This document shows positions 26,301-34,649 of a stretch of DNA of 64,000 bases, one piece after another. This DNA comes from Agelas oroides (lineage: Eukaryota; Porifera; Demospongiae; Agelasida; Agelasidae). The notes beneath the pieces were generated by a model, which saw only the letters and a program-made list of their open reading frames with translations, was not told where the DNA came from and made no database searches. The stretch lies in NCBI GenBank assembly GCA_949130485.1, contig OX422194.1:2644641-2708640 (forward strand), given 5' to 3'. The translations under genes and the position numbers were made by a program. Every line of letters starts with the position of its first letter. The first letter of the stretch is position 1.

Positions 26301-29300
26301 ACAGTATATTGCTTTGCATGTACCTGCCTTGTCTCTTACAGCTTAACTGACATATGCTGCATGAATTGTGTCCATGCCCAGGCTCCAGGATTGCATTTGC
26401 ACATGTGCATGTATGCATTGTTACCTGTCATGTGCTAGTTAGCTTCAAAGTTTCGTGTGTTGCTTACTTAACTAGGGTGTATCTGTGTTTAGTGCCGCCA
26501 TAGCAAAGCATTGGCAATACTAGACGATAGTACGGGTAAGTGCTGTAGTCAGGTGAATTGTGAGCAAAGATGGCTGAATTTATCATTTGGTAATTTCTTT
26601 GTTGTCATGCCTTTGTCTACGGCCTTCCCTTTTATCAGTGGCGTAGCCAGGTCATTGGTATTGGTCGGGCACCTGCTGTACGCTAGCTCTAGGGAGTCTA
26701 ACAACACTAGCGCTCGCACGCTTCGCTCGAGATCGCTTGACATGAGCGGGACGAACATGGTGCTTTGGCCGGGCATGTGCCCAGCCAGGCCCGGCCTTCG
26801 CTACGCCACTGCCTTTTATCCTTCTGATGCTTATTCAATTCCTATAGTGGTTTGGATGGTTTGTTACGGCCAGGATAAGATGGCCTGGGCTGTCCACATG
26901 CAATCATTTCACTGTTTTCGTTCCATTTGAAGTGGTGAAAAATGGTAGCTTGGCTATAGGACCGGTCATCTTGACAAAGTAAAAACTTTGTCGTAAAAGA
27001 CACTTTGCTGGTTACTTTGCCCTTTAAATTTTACTCACATGGACAATGTTAGTTAGCTACTTTAGTTGGACTTCTGCGAGGTCAGGTGCGTAAAATCGTT
27101 ATGTACCGGTAACCTGTTATCTAGGTAACACATGGGAAATTAATGCTGCTCATATACCACTTCTACAGTGGTGGCTCACTCAAGCTCGCCCCAACTACAT
27201 AGTGGAGCTATAACATATTGGCAGAAAAATCTGAAGCCAGAGCCAATGAGTATCCCAGATATGCATGCACAAGAGGCTATGTTGAAGTATCACATTCTCT
27301 CACAACAACAGGAGACTGGGTCTTTAACAGCCAGATAGCTAGCTTGCCTAGCTATCCATTCACTATGCACATTTCTCTATCTGGAGTACTATACATCCAA
27401 TGAACATAGTTTTGTCCCAGGAATGAAACCCATACTAAATAAACCTTGTACCACTCACCAGTGCCTGCTGTGTACACTCCAATGTATATAGCCTGATATA
27501 CACCTGCTGTATCAGGTATCTCACAGTGGTAAATCCCATTCTCTCCACCTCTCCTGCGGTGCATATGTAACGTCATGTTACCTCTGCTTCTGTAGAACTC
27601 CCACTTTATGCCATATCCAATAATCGTGTTGGGCACCCCAGTTCCATTGGGAAAGAACCAGTTCCCTATGGCAGGACCTAAGTATACAGTATAAGGGGAT
27701 CGGCAACAATGGATTTGCTCAGTTACGCAAAGCAGAGCATCATCACCTTCACCAATGTCATCTATGGTTACAAGACTGTTGTTTTGGTATGTTGTACCTC
27801 TGAGTGAGAACCTGACATAACCTACATGGGAATGGAAGATATACCAATATCACGGTGGGTTTATGTATCAGAAACTTAGCTATTACATGTCTGGAGTATG
27901 TTTGAAAAGCTGTGTAAACAGATGGACAATAAGGCATCTAATAAATATCTAGTGTCTTTGTGATCCATATTGAAAATTCAATTAGATCTGTGTAGCAGGG
28001 AGATGTGGTGTGCTGATTGTTCGTACAATTATACCCCAAGTTGCAAATTCAACTGGATATTGGTTAATTAGTGCCATGGTGCACCTAACCCAGAAATGAA
28101 ACTTTGTTCTAGCCTCGTTCCTAGGCCTTCCCACCGTCCAGTTTTTGATTGCTTGCAGTATGCAAAAATGGAGAGGGAAGGCCTGGTATATTTCATCACG
28201 TGGATGACATCAGTGTCTACCTAGGTAGCTACGTAGACAGAGGGGGGGGGGGGGGGGGGGGAGGGATCACCAATCGAAAGAACGCATTTTGCGCACGCGT
28301 TCTTCGTTTCTAACTTGGAGCGGTACGTTTTTCGCTTCACTAATGTTCAAAATTCCAGTGCTTGCGGCAGAAACTACAAGATAAGGCCTCAAGCTCTTTC
28401 TTTCGATGGGGGAACCCTTCGCCCCTCTGTCTACCTAGGTAGACACTCACATGATAAAATATACCAGGCCTTCCCCCTCTGCTTTTTGCATACTGCAAGC
28501 GATGGACAGTGGGAAGGCCCGGGAACGAGGCTAAGTTTGTTCAACAACAAGCGTGGGAAAGTGGTGCTAAATGAGAAAACAACCAGTGCCCATGTTTGCT
28601 TGTAGGATACAGGTGTGCAGTAGTAATGTTATGTCTACTTCACTGATGCTATGTAAACAGTGCTAAATAGCGTAGCTATGAAGCAGTTAACTACACTACT
28701 TTTGCAGTACACAGTGGTCTAACAGTTAGGGTTCAATCACAACATTGGGCAGTGCTTTATATTTTTTCACTTCCTGTATCACTGTTTATGGGCTCCCATT
28801 CCTTGCAGACAATAGTAGGTACATAGCAGCACTTATATTTCTTTTTTATTTTAGCCTGTACTAAAGGTGTGGTCAACTCATGTCTGCATGGCTCCTCCCT
28901 TGTGAAGCAATCAGCCATTCAGCAAAGGTGAACCACAAAGCCTACTGAACTCTAAAGAGTTTGACCCAAGGTAAATCTGTACCATTATTAACTTCTTATG
29001 AGTATCTTGCAGTTCGGTTATACTCGGTACAGTAAAGCAGAATTCAAGTTGTAAATATGTAGTACCACCTGTTTGTAGGGAGAGAGAGTGGAGCTCAGAA
29101 TGAGGCTAGAAGACATATAATTAGATATGCTTGTGGATGTTCATATATGTATCTCTCACTGCAGGACACAAACCTTGCCAACTTGTAATGATCCAGCTGT
29201 AATGAAACAATTTCTACTTCCTATACATTTGTGCATGACAAGTAGCTACATAGACTATTTTAGAATGATATCCATATGTAGTCATGATAAATACAGCCAA

Positions 29301-32300
29301 CACTTATGAACCTCACCTAGAGTAACTGTCACTGCACCTACATTTGGCAGGTGGTCAGAGAGAGCCACTATGGTGACATCGTAAGTGAGATTATATGTGC
29401 GACCAGTGATGGTAACAGCAGTATCCCCGGCTCCAACACTCATATTGCCACTATCAGATCCTCCAACTTCACTCCAGTACACTTGATACCACATCACAGT
29501 GGCTGGTGAGGTCCAGGAGACTCTGAAACTGCTGGAACCAATCTGTACAGCATGGAGGTTGGTGGGCGAGCCAGCAGCTATGGGTGAGAAAAAGTATCAT
29601 AGAGATGCATGTCCATCATGAATGTGTAAAACACTTCCTTACCAACTACTGTTAGGCTTCTGGTACTTCCTGAAGGTGTCCTACTGTTAGACACACTGCA
29701 CTCATACTGTCCTGCAAGTCTCCCAGTGACTGTCAGTGTGTTAGTGTAGGTGGCTGTCACTGTATCCGTCACTTGAGATGTGATGTCATGGTTGCTGTCA
29801 TCACTGAGCATTGTACCATCCTTCCTCCAGGAGACACTGGTGGGAGGACCACCAGTGGAGGTGCAGGTGAGGGTGAACACAGGAGGGTCAGTGGCTGGGT
29901 CTGTGTTCAACTGGAAGGTGATTTCACCTCGGATAGTAACCTGGCCTGTGGAAGGTGAAAGTAAAAAAAGTGATCCAAATATGGCTAGGCTATTTTGTGA
30001 ATACTTTACAGATAGAATGCAACTTTGCAAATTTTGAGATTATGACTAATTTCATGTACATTATTATTGCTGTATTTTTACTTACCACAACATCTGTAAC
30101 TCAAGGGTTTAGACTGTGTATTTATTATTGTGTTAGAAAACTAAACATGGAAAGTTTTCTACGTTCAGAAAATTGCAGCTCCAGGTACATCATTGTGCTG
30201 TCTGCCAATTGGTTGCCTTTCAGGTACTGCAGCCCGTTTACCAGCACAATGCTGTCATTTGAAATAATCTACTGGTAGCATTGGAAGATTTTTAGAGAAG
30301 CAAGGGTAGAGATAGAACTGACAACTGGCGGGAAGGCTTCCACACATTACCAGCTATTTTATTTTTAGTAGTGTATGCTCAAAAATTCCACTTATATGTT
30401 AAGTCTGTGTGGGAGTTACACAATCTTCCTCTCCTTTCCATTCCTATGTACTCTTAGTAATGTACTCTGCTTCATCTTTTGCATGCATGCATGCAATAAT
30501 TACTTACTGCAGTATTCATCTGCCACACCTGTAGACTTTGATTCTAAATCAAATCATTATCCATGTGCACTGATTGTGTAGGAAAGCTATTTGCACTGTT
30601 TTCTGATTTGCTTTGAAAACATTTTCTGTTGATATTAGTAAGTACTTGGTTGCTAGATTACTAAGTTTTTGCCTGCCCGCACCAATCAACAAAAAACCCT
30701 GACACCAGAAACAGGAATACGTGTTGGAATGTCCTAAATATGGCTAGACAGATTGCTAGTAGTCTATTTACTACTTAGTCTGTTAGTCCAGTCCAAATAA
30801 ATTGGATCACTATGTCCTCACACTTTTAACGTTTGCATGTAGTTGCTCTCAAAATTTTCACATCCTCTGATAGCAATACCCTGCCTTGCTTAGAAATTCT
30901 CGCCTCAGCTGGACAGCACATACTGAGTGGTTGTCACCACCAGTGCAGTACATATAGCTAGAGGCTTGTGAAAGTTGGTGGTTATCATAACTCAGTGGTA
31001 GAGTACTGATGGCTAAAGCCAAGAGCCCTGGGTTCGATCCTCAAGTAATTGCCAGCTTTTGCTTTCCCCTGTTTTTACCTGCCATCCTAGGATACCTGAT
31101 ATACTCCATAGCTAATACTCTATAGGCAAAAATACCAACTACAACTAAGGTATGTCCCAGATGAAATGTTTACCAACTCAATCTTGCTACATGTACACTC
31201 ACCAGTGTTTGCGGTGTACACTCCAATGTATAAGGGTTGGATAATATCTGTTCTACAAAGTATTTCACACCGGTAGATTCCAGTCACTCCACCTCTTCTG
31301 CGGTGAATATGAACCACATTCCAAAATATGTCCTCACTGTAGAATTCCCACTGTAGTCCTGATGTGGGAATTCTAGTTCCATTGGGGAAGAACCAGCTTC
31401 CTGTGGAAGACTTACAACAACCAGTTCTATTGGGGAAGAAGAACCTGCAGGTTCCTTCAAGCCTACAACAAGCATGTGAAGAAATTCTGCACTGCAGGGC
31501 ATCATAACCTTCACCAATGTCCTCCAGGATCATGACACTGTTATTTTGGTATGTTGTACCTCTGAGTGAAAAGTTGATATCTCCTGAGCCAGAGAAGAAA
31601 GATGGTAGTAACAATACAAAGTTTGATGCTTTATGTATTCTACACATCTGGAGCTTATCTGAAAAGCCATTTGAACAAAAGTACAACAATACATACTAGT
31701 TTCCTCAAGTGCAATATTAACATGGGTCTGCTCTTTAGGAGAAAATAGTTCTCTATAAATGTGGGTAAAAGTGAACAGTGGGTGGGAGGTGGTGTTGAGT
31801 TGTCATCCTTGATTGGAAGATAATTCTGATGATGAAAAATGACTATTCAGTCACTGTTATACTGCTTTTGTGTTTCCATGCTCCGTGAGAATGCTGCTCT
31901 CAGTTGGTCAAAAAGGGAAACGTTCAGACTGTGACTACTGTCAGATGTGCCCACCCTATACACGAGATGGTATAGAATGGGCCAGTATTTGGCAAGCAAT
32001 TTTCATTAGACAGTCCATGTTGGTTGTTGGATTGGCCAGCGATGGTCCTGATCTTCAGTCAAGAATTAATCATGAGCAGCATGGTTGTTGGATTGGCCAG
32101 TAATGTTCCTGGCCAGTGGTAAGGGATCATGAAAACTGTGGTTGTTGGATTGGTCAGATGGCCAGTGATGGTCATAGTTTGGATAACCAGTGTTGGATGA
32201 TCACTTCTTGAACTTAACCTCATGCACAGCTAGCCCCTAGCACATGGCTGAAGCTATTCTACAAGCCACTTATGTGGGATAACTTATTATTATATTTTCT

Positions 32301-34164
32301 GCATCCTAACAGATGTTTTCCTGAGAGGTTTTGGCCTGTCACGTAATATTTGGACCCCCGCAATATTTGCTCCCCCAGAACGAATATATCAAAATTTTTA
32401 CGTAAAATAAATTATCCCCCTTGAAATATGGCTTCTCCCCTTCATTGCAAAGTTAGCGCTTCTTTGTCAGCAGAAAGATCGCACCAGGAACAGTCTTATG
32501 CGCCAACAAAGTGGCCTGTCTGGAGTGCTAGGTGTCCCAAGACGAATTCAGATGATGAAGGCAGTGTGCAGCGTTTTGGACTGACCAGACGTTGGGGAGC
32601 TAGCCGTCGATTATGCAATATGCCACAGCTATCCACTAGGGTTGTCAAAAGAGAAAAAAGAAAGCCATGAGAACCCTCGTGGTTAAAAAGGGAGAAGTGT
32701 TTTTATGAAGGGGAGGTGCCAGGTGGAAGTTGTGACTGCCATCGACGGGCAGCAATGGCTCCTAGAGTCATGGCTCTCCGATCCCTACGGTTAAAATACT
32801 AGTTTTGGGGATCGTCCATTCATTTCAGTAAAGTTGCACTACTAGTTTTAGAGAGTTGTAATACTTTGAATGACCTATGGGGAGACCAATAATTTCAGAG
32901 GGGGTCCATAGTCTAGTGAAGAAAATGTCTGACAAAGATTATTTGCAAAGTAAAGTCATGTGATCGATGCGTAATGTTACAATTCATGAAATCACCTCTA
33001 GGTTCTCTGAGCCATGATAGTCACAAACACGATGTCCTTGGTTCAGCAAATGTATAACATGTGGGCTTTAAATTGACTATTTTAGCACAAAGTCCAGCTA
33101 CAACTAGTAACCTATCTAATGAAATTCTTCTACACAGTGGATCTAAAGTTTGCCTTGCTACAACTTTCCTTATGTAGATGTATACAGTCAGAAACATAGG
33201 AGGATAATTATAAGTAAATGCCACAGCATTGTTGGGAGGTCAATTTTAAATATGGCAAGGATCATAACGATAAATCCAGCCAACACTTATGGGACTTACC
33301 TAGAGTAACCATTGCTGAACCCATAACAGGACTTGGCAGGTGGTCAGAGAGAGCCACTATGGTGACATCATAAGTGAGACCCGGGATGCAACCAGTGATG
33401 ATAACAGCAGTATCCCCGGCCTCAACACTCATATTTCCACTATCATATTCATGAACTCCAGTCCAGTACACCTGATACCCAGTCACAGTGACTGGTGGGC
33501 TCCAGGAGACTCTGAATCTACTGGAACCAACCTTTACAGCATTGAGGTTGGTGGGCGAGTTAGCCACTGCGGGTGAGAAAAGAGTCTGATAAACTAAGCT
33601 TGTCTCTCCACTGCACTTAGGTTGGTGGGCAACTCAGCCTCTGTGTTTTATTACAAACCACAGCTTCCTAAAAAAATAGGCCTAGATGCTCAAAGACACC
33701 CACTGCACAGGAAGCATTTCAATGAGTGAATACCAGGCTGGGGTGACCGGGAGATGGAGACTGCTATTTCATCCACAGAATGAAATAAATCAATGAATGA
33801 CACAAAATGTCAAACCCTGCACAGCATCTTTTGATCAATACCAGGCATTACATTCCCTTACCAACTACTGTTAAGCATCTGGTACTTCCTGAAGGTGTCC
33901 TGCTGTTGGACACATTGCACTCATACTGTCCTGCAAGTCTCCCAGTGACTGTCAGTGTGTTAGTATAGGTGGCTGTCACTGTATCCGTCACTTGAGATGT
34001 GATGTCATGGTTGCTGTCATCACTGAGCATTGTGCCATCCCTCCTCCAGGAGACAGTGGTGGCCGGACCACCAGTGGAGATGCAGGTGAGGGTGAACACA
34101 GGAGGGTCAGTGGCTGGGTCTGTGTCTAACTGGAAGGTGATTTCACCTGGGATAGTAACCTGGC
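8283..34164 (-). CDS. Ig/FN3 cell-surface receptor exon array with one transmembrane exon and one tyrosine-motif tail (5' incomplete)
   Basis: From high to low coordinate the exons read Ig-FN3 (G), V4, Ig-FN3 (F), V3, Ig-FN3 (E), V2, Ig-FN3 (D), Ig-FN3 (C), V1, Ig-FN3 (B), Ig-FN3 (A), TM, tail. All 18 extracellular exons are open, bounded by AG/GT, and phase 1 at both ends; the TM and tail exons continue the same phase. Spliced together they would encode about 1,880 residues. Only one TM exon and one tail exon are present, at the far 3' end, so internal cassette duplication of a single gene is the simplest reading; a family of splice forms sharing the tail is equally allowed. A tandem gene cluster that lost its membrane exons is a weaker alternative. 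No signal-peptide exon was found. Role inferred: adhesion, recognition or immune-type sensing. The exons are solid; their joining into one transcript is inference. Confidence 0.6.
8631..8751 (-). CDS. Receptor transmembrane exon
   Basis: The exon encodes a short juxtamembrane MGSRS, then about 30 uninterrupted hydrophobic residues (GAVVGACIGTALLYTV and ILLVSIGAVLLW), then the basic stop-transfer SKRH. It begins with two bases that complete a Val codon opened by the final G of the FN3 exons (VTL-V) and ends two bases into a codon completed by the tail exon. No charged residue lies in the helix, so partner association through a membrane acid or base is not predicted. It is the only such exon found in the array. 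Confidence 0.88.
9769..10098. mobile_element. Short inverted-repeat element in the receptor's last large intron
   Basis: The left arm (about 9769-9806: AAGGCCATACCAATTTAA-type) is mirrored by a right arm at about 10054-10098 (TTAAATTGGCATGGCCTAA). The span is about 330 bp with no ORF. A related arm with ACTAAGGCCATACCA lies near 38527. Confidence 0.6.
10160..11490 (-). repeat. Composite repeat block with CCCTAA runs (reverse copy of the 46.13-46.82 kb block), split by an insertion
   Basis: Degenerate CCCTAA/CCCTAGCC runs (10160-10260) are followed by sequence matching, in reverse, 46130-46720 and 48866-49440, including the repeated words ATGAATCTCATTA and CCAATGGGAGGGTTAGGGT. The block is interrupted at 10781-11362 and resumes to about 11490. 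A 27 bp poly-C (10536-10562) lies inside. The TTAGGG runs are interstitial and too degenerate to be a live telomere. Confidence 0.75.
10781..11362 (+). mobile_element. Penelope-like or other target-primed retroposon with 17 bp target duplication and A-rich tail
   Basis: The 17 bp sequence ATGATTAGTGGTGTCAT flanks both sides (10764-10780 and 11363-11379). The uninterrupted paralogous site is present at about 46212-46240. The insert is 582 bp, ends in an A-rich tail (AAATAAATAAATAA), and has inverted arms at 10781-10862 and about 11202-11281. CTGACGA (11177-11183) followed about 17 nt later by GAAAC (11200-11204) recalls the hammerhead core found in Penelope-like elements. No reverse transcriptase is encoded, so the copy is non-autonomous. 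Confidence 0.75.
11932..12574 (-). CDS. Receptor unit A: Ig exon + FN3 exon (closest to the membrane)
   Basis: Ig exon 12272-12574 (303 bp, 101 aa) and FN3 exon 11932-12198 (267 bp, 89 aa) are separated by a 73 bp intron. The Ig domain shows B-strand FTLTC, C-strand VSWSRDG, E-strand YTNTLTVTG and F-strand GQYEC, an I-set/C2-like pattern. The FN3 domain shows FRVSW, GYQVYW and LTYDVTIVALSDHLP. The FN3 exon ends VTL plus one base, which the TM exon completes, so this pair is next to the membrane. Unit A differs from the other copies by VGSS where most have VNSS, and by a GRTPD loop. Confidence 0.88.
12575..13784. other. Intron between units B and A; remnant of a lost V exon
   Basis: 13100-13700 matches the intron that precedes V1 and V2 (17000-17560, 23500-23900). 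At 13087-13096 the V-exon acceptor GTGTAGATTA survives on the minus strand, but the sequence beyond it (12880-13085) is unrelated to any V exon. The V cassette of unit A has therefore been deleted or replaced precisely from its 5' edge. (TTTG)n lies at 12716-12772. Confidence 0.7.
13785..14426 (-). CDS. Receptor unit B: Ig exon + FN3 exon
   Basis: Ig exon 14124-14426 (303 bp) and FN3 exon 13785-14051 (267 bp), both phase 1-1 with clear GT/AG sites. The Ig domain carries PPTSVSWRRDG where units A, C, D and E carry PATTVSW. The FN3 domain reads LTLDFTYDVTI. The neighbouring V1 exon lies upstream at 16623-16967. The open frame and near identity with the other units suggest an active coding exon pair or very recent duplication. 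Confidence 0.87.
14590..16440 (+). mobile_element. Degenerate CR1/L2-like LINE, interrupted by a second element
   Basis: 14590-15010 translates in patches to the segment before the RT domain (SIPSLSAPNSSLVFDDAVK). 15440-15665 gives the C-terminal IENIHKCALRVCSKQWNFS and DTLAITTLSHRR, and 16370-16410 gives FAHAPKLWNDL, all typical of CR1/L2/Rex LINE C-termini. Stops and frameshifts abound. About 15665-16215 is foreign and carries a minus-strand fragment of a HIRAN-like ORF (VESCVGGYHVYKA). The first part is also present at 18480-18960. Confidence 0.75.
16623..16967 (-). CDS. V1: V-like Ig domain exon
   Basis: A 345 bp exon, phase 1-1, from GTGTAG-AT to CACTG-GTGAGT. It encodes 115 residues opening DYVRFSLRGT. 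The B-strand cysteine is in DALLC, an extra CC pair follows, then the core motif GNWFFPNGTG, then RRRGGVTGIYHCEIPD, whose Tyr-x-Cys is the canonical F-strand signature, and YIGVYTAST. It contains Asn-glycosylation sequons (NNS, NGT, NAT). It is almost identical to V2. The likely role is the variable, ligand-facing domain. V-set assignment is by motif order only. Confidence 0.85.
17665..18306 (-). CDS. Receptor unit C: Ig exon + FN3 exon
   Basis: Ig exon 18004-18306 (303 bp) and FN3 exon 17665-17931 (267 bp), phase 1-1, open. Small differences from the other units include NTDTATNPP, SQVTDPV and SESTRS in the Ig domain. The V exon is present downstream (V1) but missing upstream, between D and C. 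Confidence 0.87.
18480..19440 (+). mobile_element. Degenerate CR1/L2-like LINE reverse-transcriptase fragment
   Basis: Patches of translation give PKAGGRPHKP, then in shifting frames a YRPISIFPVLSKLLK-like segment, then WGFTVGKSTTTG-like sequence and SKAFDTVPHPPLIHKL, the conserved RT region that carries the first catalytic Asp. Frameshifts and stops show it is dead. The left part duplicates 14590-15010, so it was copied along with the receptor unit. Confidence 0.8.
19826..20525. mobile_element. hAT-like MITE with CAGTGGCGGATTTAG ends
   Basis: The left end CAGTGGCGGATTTAG pairs with the right end CTAGATCCGCCACTG. ATTAC lies immediately outside both ends. Inside are three copies of a 13 bp unit (CAGTGGCATGCAG, about 19931-19970) and a run of GGATTTC words (20115-20190). 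No transposase is encoded. It occupies the D-C intron where a V exon would be expected. Confidence 0.8.
21098..21739 (-). CDS. Receptor unit D: Ig exon + FN3 exon
   Basis: Ig exon 21437-21739 (303 bp) and FN3 exon 21098-21364 (267 bp), phase 1-1, open. The Ig domain has VPGDITFQLDTNPVTD and GTILSDD, the most distinct N-terminus among the copies. V2 lies upstream at 23148-23492. The flank 20870-21095 matches sequence that normally precedes a V exon, so a V was probably lost between D and C. Confidence 0.87.
22060..22210. repeat. Dispersed repeat shared with 62040-62190
   Basis: Sequence around CCACTACAAAGGGCCGCA and CATCAAAGGGACATGCC recurs in reverse at 62040-62190 with flanking TTGTTTACATTTTC. 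No ORF is supported. It is a dispersed, non-coding mobile-element fragment of unknown class. Confidence 0.7.
22380..22915 (+). repeat. Two copies of a tRNA-derived SINE-like repeat
   Basis: Copies at 22380-22540 and 22765-22915 share ATGCCAGAGCT, TGGCTCAGTTGG (box A-like), GTTCAAATCCTGGCTGG or GTTTGAATTCTGGCTGG (box B-like) and a similar tail with AATACATCTC. The boxes have the spacing of a tRNA-derived RNA polymerase III promoter, but the arms do not fold as a real tRNA. Confidence 0.65.
23148..23492 (-). CDS. V2: V-like Ig domain exon
   Basis: 345 bp, phase 1-1, open from DYVRFSLRGT to GVYIASTG. It differs from V1 at only about five residues (for example TIYQ for TTHQ, LLWEF for LQWEF, VYIAS for VYTAS). 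Flanking intron sequence is also shared with V1, so the two arose by a recent segmental duplication or were homogenised by gene conversion. Confidence 0.85.
24113..24757 (-). CDS. Receptor unit E: Ig exon + FN3 exon
   Basis: Ig exon 24455-24757 (303 bp) and FN3 exon 24113-24382 (270 bp). The FN3 has one extra Ala (WTPSAGTVTG), an in-frame 3 bp insertion, and reads FTYHVTIVAL. All sites and phases are intact. About 130 bp of unrelated sequence (roughly 23948-24080) is inserted in the flank just after the FN3 donor compared with units B to D. Confidence 0.87.
24783..27458. other. Intron between V3 and unit E
   Basis: No exon resembling the array is visible here. 26636-26811 is a hAT MITE (listed separately). 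The remainder, including 25100-25700, contains short open frames without recognisable similarity, and a GGTATATAG-type word near 25660. Confidence 0.5.
26636..26811. mobile_element. hAT MITE, 176 bp, with 8 bp target duplication CCTTTTAT
   Basis: The ends CAGTGGCGTAGCCAGG and CTACGCCACTG are inverted repeats of the classic hAT type. CCTTTTAT is present at 26628-26635 and 26812-26819, an exact 8 bp duplication. No coding capacity. Confidence 0.9.
27459..27821 (-). CDS. V3: V-like Ig domain exon, divergent loops
   Basis: 363 bp, phase 1-1, open. It keeps YVRFSLRGT, DALLC, GNWFFPNGTG, RRRGGENGIYHCEIPD and YIGVYTAGTG. It differs from V1/V2 in the stretch between the CC pair and GNWFF (six residues longer: CCRSPYTVYLGPAIGNW) and in the loop after PNGTG (VPNTIIGYGIK). 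The changes lie in two loops, while the framework is conserved. Confidence 0.85.
28110..28533. mobile_element. hAT-like non-autonomous element, TAGCCTCGTTCC family
   Basis: It starts TAGCCTCGTTCCTAGGC and ends AACGAGGCTA, with inner inverted words GGAAGGCCTGGTATAT / ATATACCAGGCCTTCC. The flanks CTTTGTTC and GTTTGTTC agree at 7 of 8 positions. A poly-G tract of about 19-20 sits near 28241-28260. No transposase. Confidence 0.8.
29317..29945 (-). CDS. Receptor unit F: Ig exon + FN3 exon, FN3 diverged
   Basis: Ig exon 29643-29945 (303 bp) is typical (PPTSVSWRKDG). FN3 exon 29317-29577 (261 bp) is two residues shorter in the last loop (HLPNVGAVTV) and differs at TSPATVMWYQVYWSEVGG; its acceptor is ATAG rather than ACAG. 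Both remain in frame with intact sites. The intron between them is 65 bp. Confidence 0.85.
30979..31050 (+). repeat. tRNA-like SINE head
   Basis: TAACTCAGTGGTAGAGT resembles a D-arm with box A, and GGGTTCGATCC is a box B. The anticodon arm does not pair in the standard register and the T-stem has a mismatch and a wobble, so this is a SINE or tRNA pseudogene rather than a working tRNA. Confidence 0.5.
31203..31583 (-). CDS. V4: V-like Ig domain exon with internal duplication
   Basis: 381 bp, phase 1-1, open. It begins GDINFSLRGT after a GGCTCAG acceptor. It has a duplicated core: CCRLEGTCRFFFPNRTG is followed directly by CCKSSTGSWFFPNGTR, so the CC-to-FFPN segment occurs twice. RRRGGVTGIYRCEI and YIGVYTANTG follow. 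The duplication adds about 16 residues and two cysteines. It is the most divergent V exon of the set. Confidence 0.83.
31584..33299. other. Intron between unit G and V4
   Basis: Three direct copies of TGGTTGTTGGATTGGCCAG-like sequence lie near 32019, 32083 and 32140, spaced about 60 bp. No array-type exon is visible. Other short open frames show no recognisable similarity. Confidence 0.5.
33300..34164 (-). CDS. Receptor unit G: Ig exon + FN3 exon (most 5' pair seen)
   Basis: Ig exon 33862-34164 (303 bp) and FN3 exon 33300-33566 (267 bp) are separated by a 295 bp intron, longer than the 65-73 bp of the other pairs. The FN3 is diverged (VSWSPPVTVTGYQVYWTGV, EYDSGNMSV, GCIPGLTYDV) but open. The Ig acceptor context CTCTAACAG differs from the others. 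No V exon or signal-peptide exon is recognisable above 34164, so the gene start is missing or unrecognised. Confidence 0.83.
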
Positions 34165-34649
34165 CTGTTAGAGTTTGAAAGAAAAAACAAAACATAAATT
34201 TTTATGACAACAAATTTGTGCAATGGCACAGGTCAACAAGCAAATAGCTATAATGAAAGCTAATATGAATTTTGTGACCAGATGGAAACATTGAATAATA
34301 CAAAACATTTGTGTTATAAATGATTATAGTACTACAACTGGGTTAGTCAGTTTATTTTTCAATGCAGTTACTACGGTGATGGCAGCAATGTTGAATAAGA
34401 GGTTGTTCCAAAACTTGGGTGCATGAGCAAAAATGAGTATCTAAAACAGTTAGTGTCAGGAAAGGTGATCTTTCTGGTAACAATATCAGAACAAAGCACA
34501 AAGTTTGCGAGTGTTTCTCCTATGAGGCAAGATTGGAATAGTAGCTAAGTGCATACCGAATAAACTACCGTAACTTGTGTTCCACTCTTTGGAACAGAAC
34601 ATTTTCGAAGGAAACGATATCCTTGAGAAGATAGGGTGTCCCAACACAA

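Noticed and set aside
30979-31050. A functional tRNA gene
   Set aside because: Box A and B are present but the anticodon and T stems do not pair properly; best read as a SINE or tRNA pseudogene.
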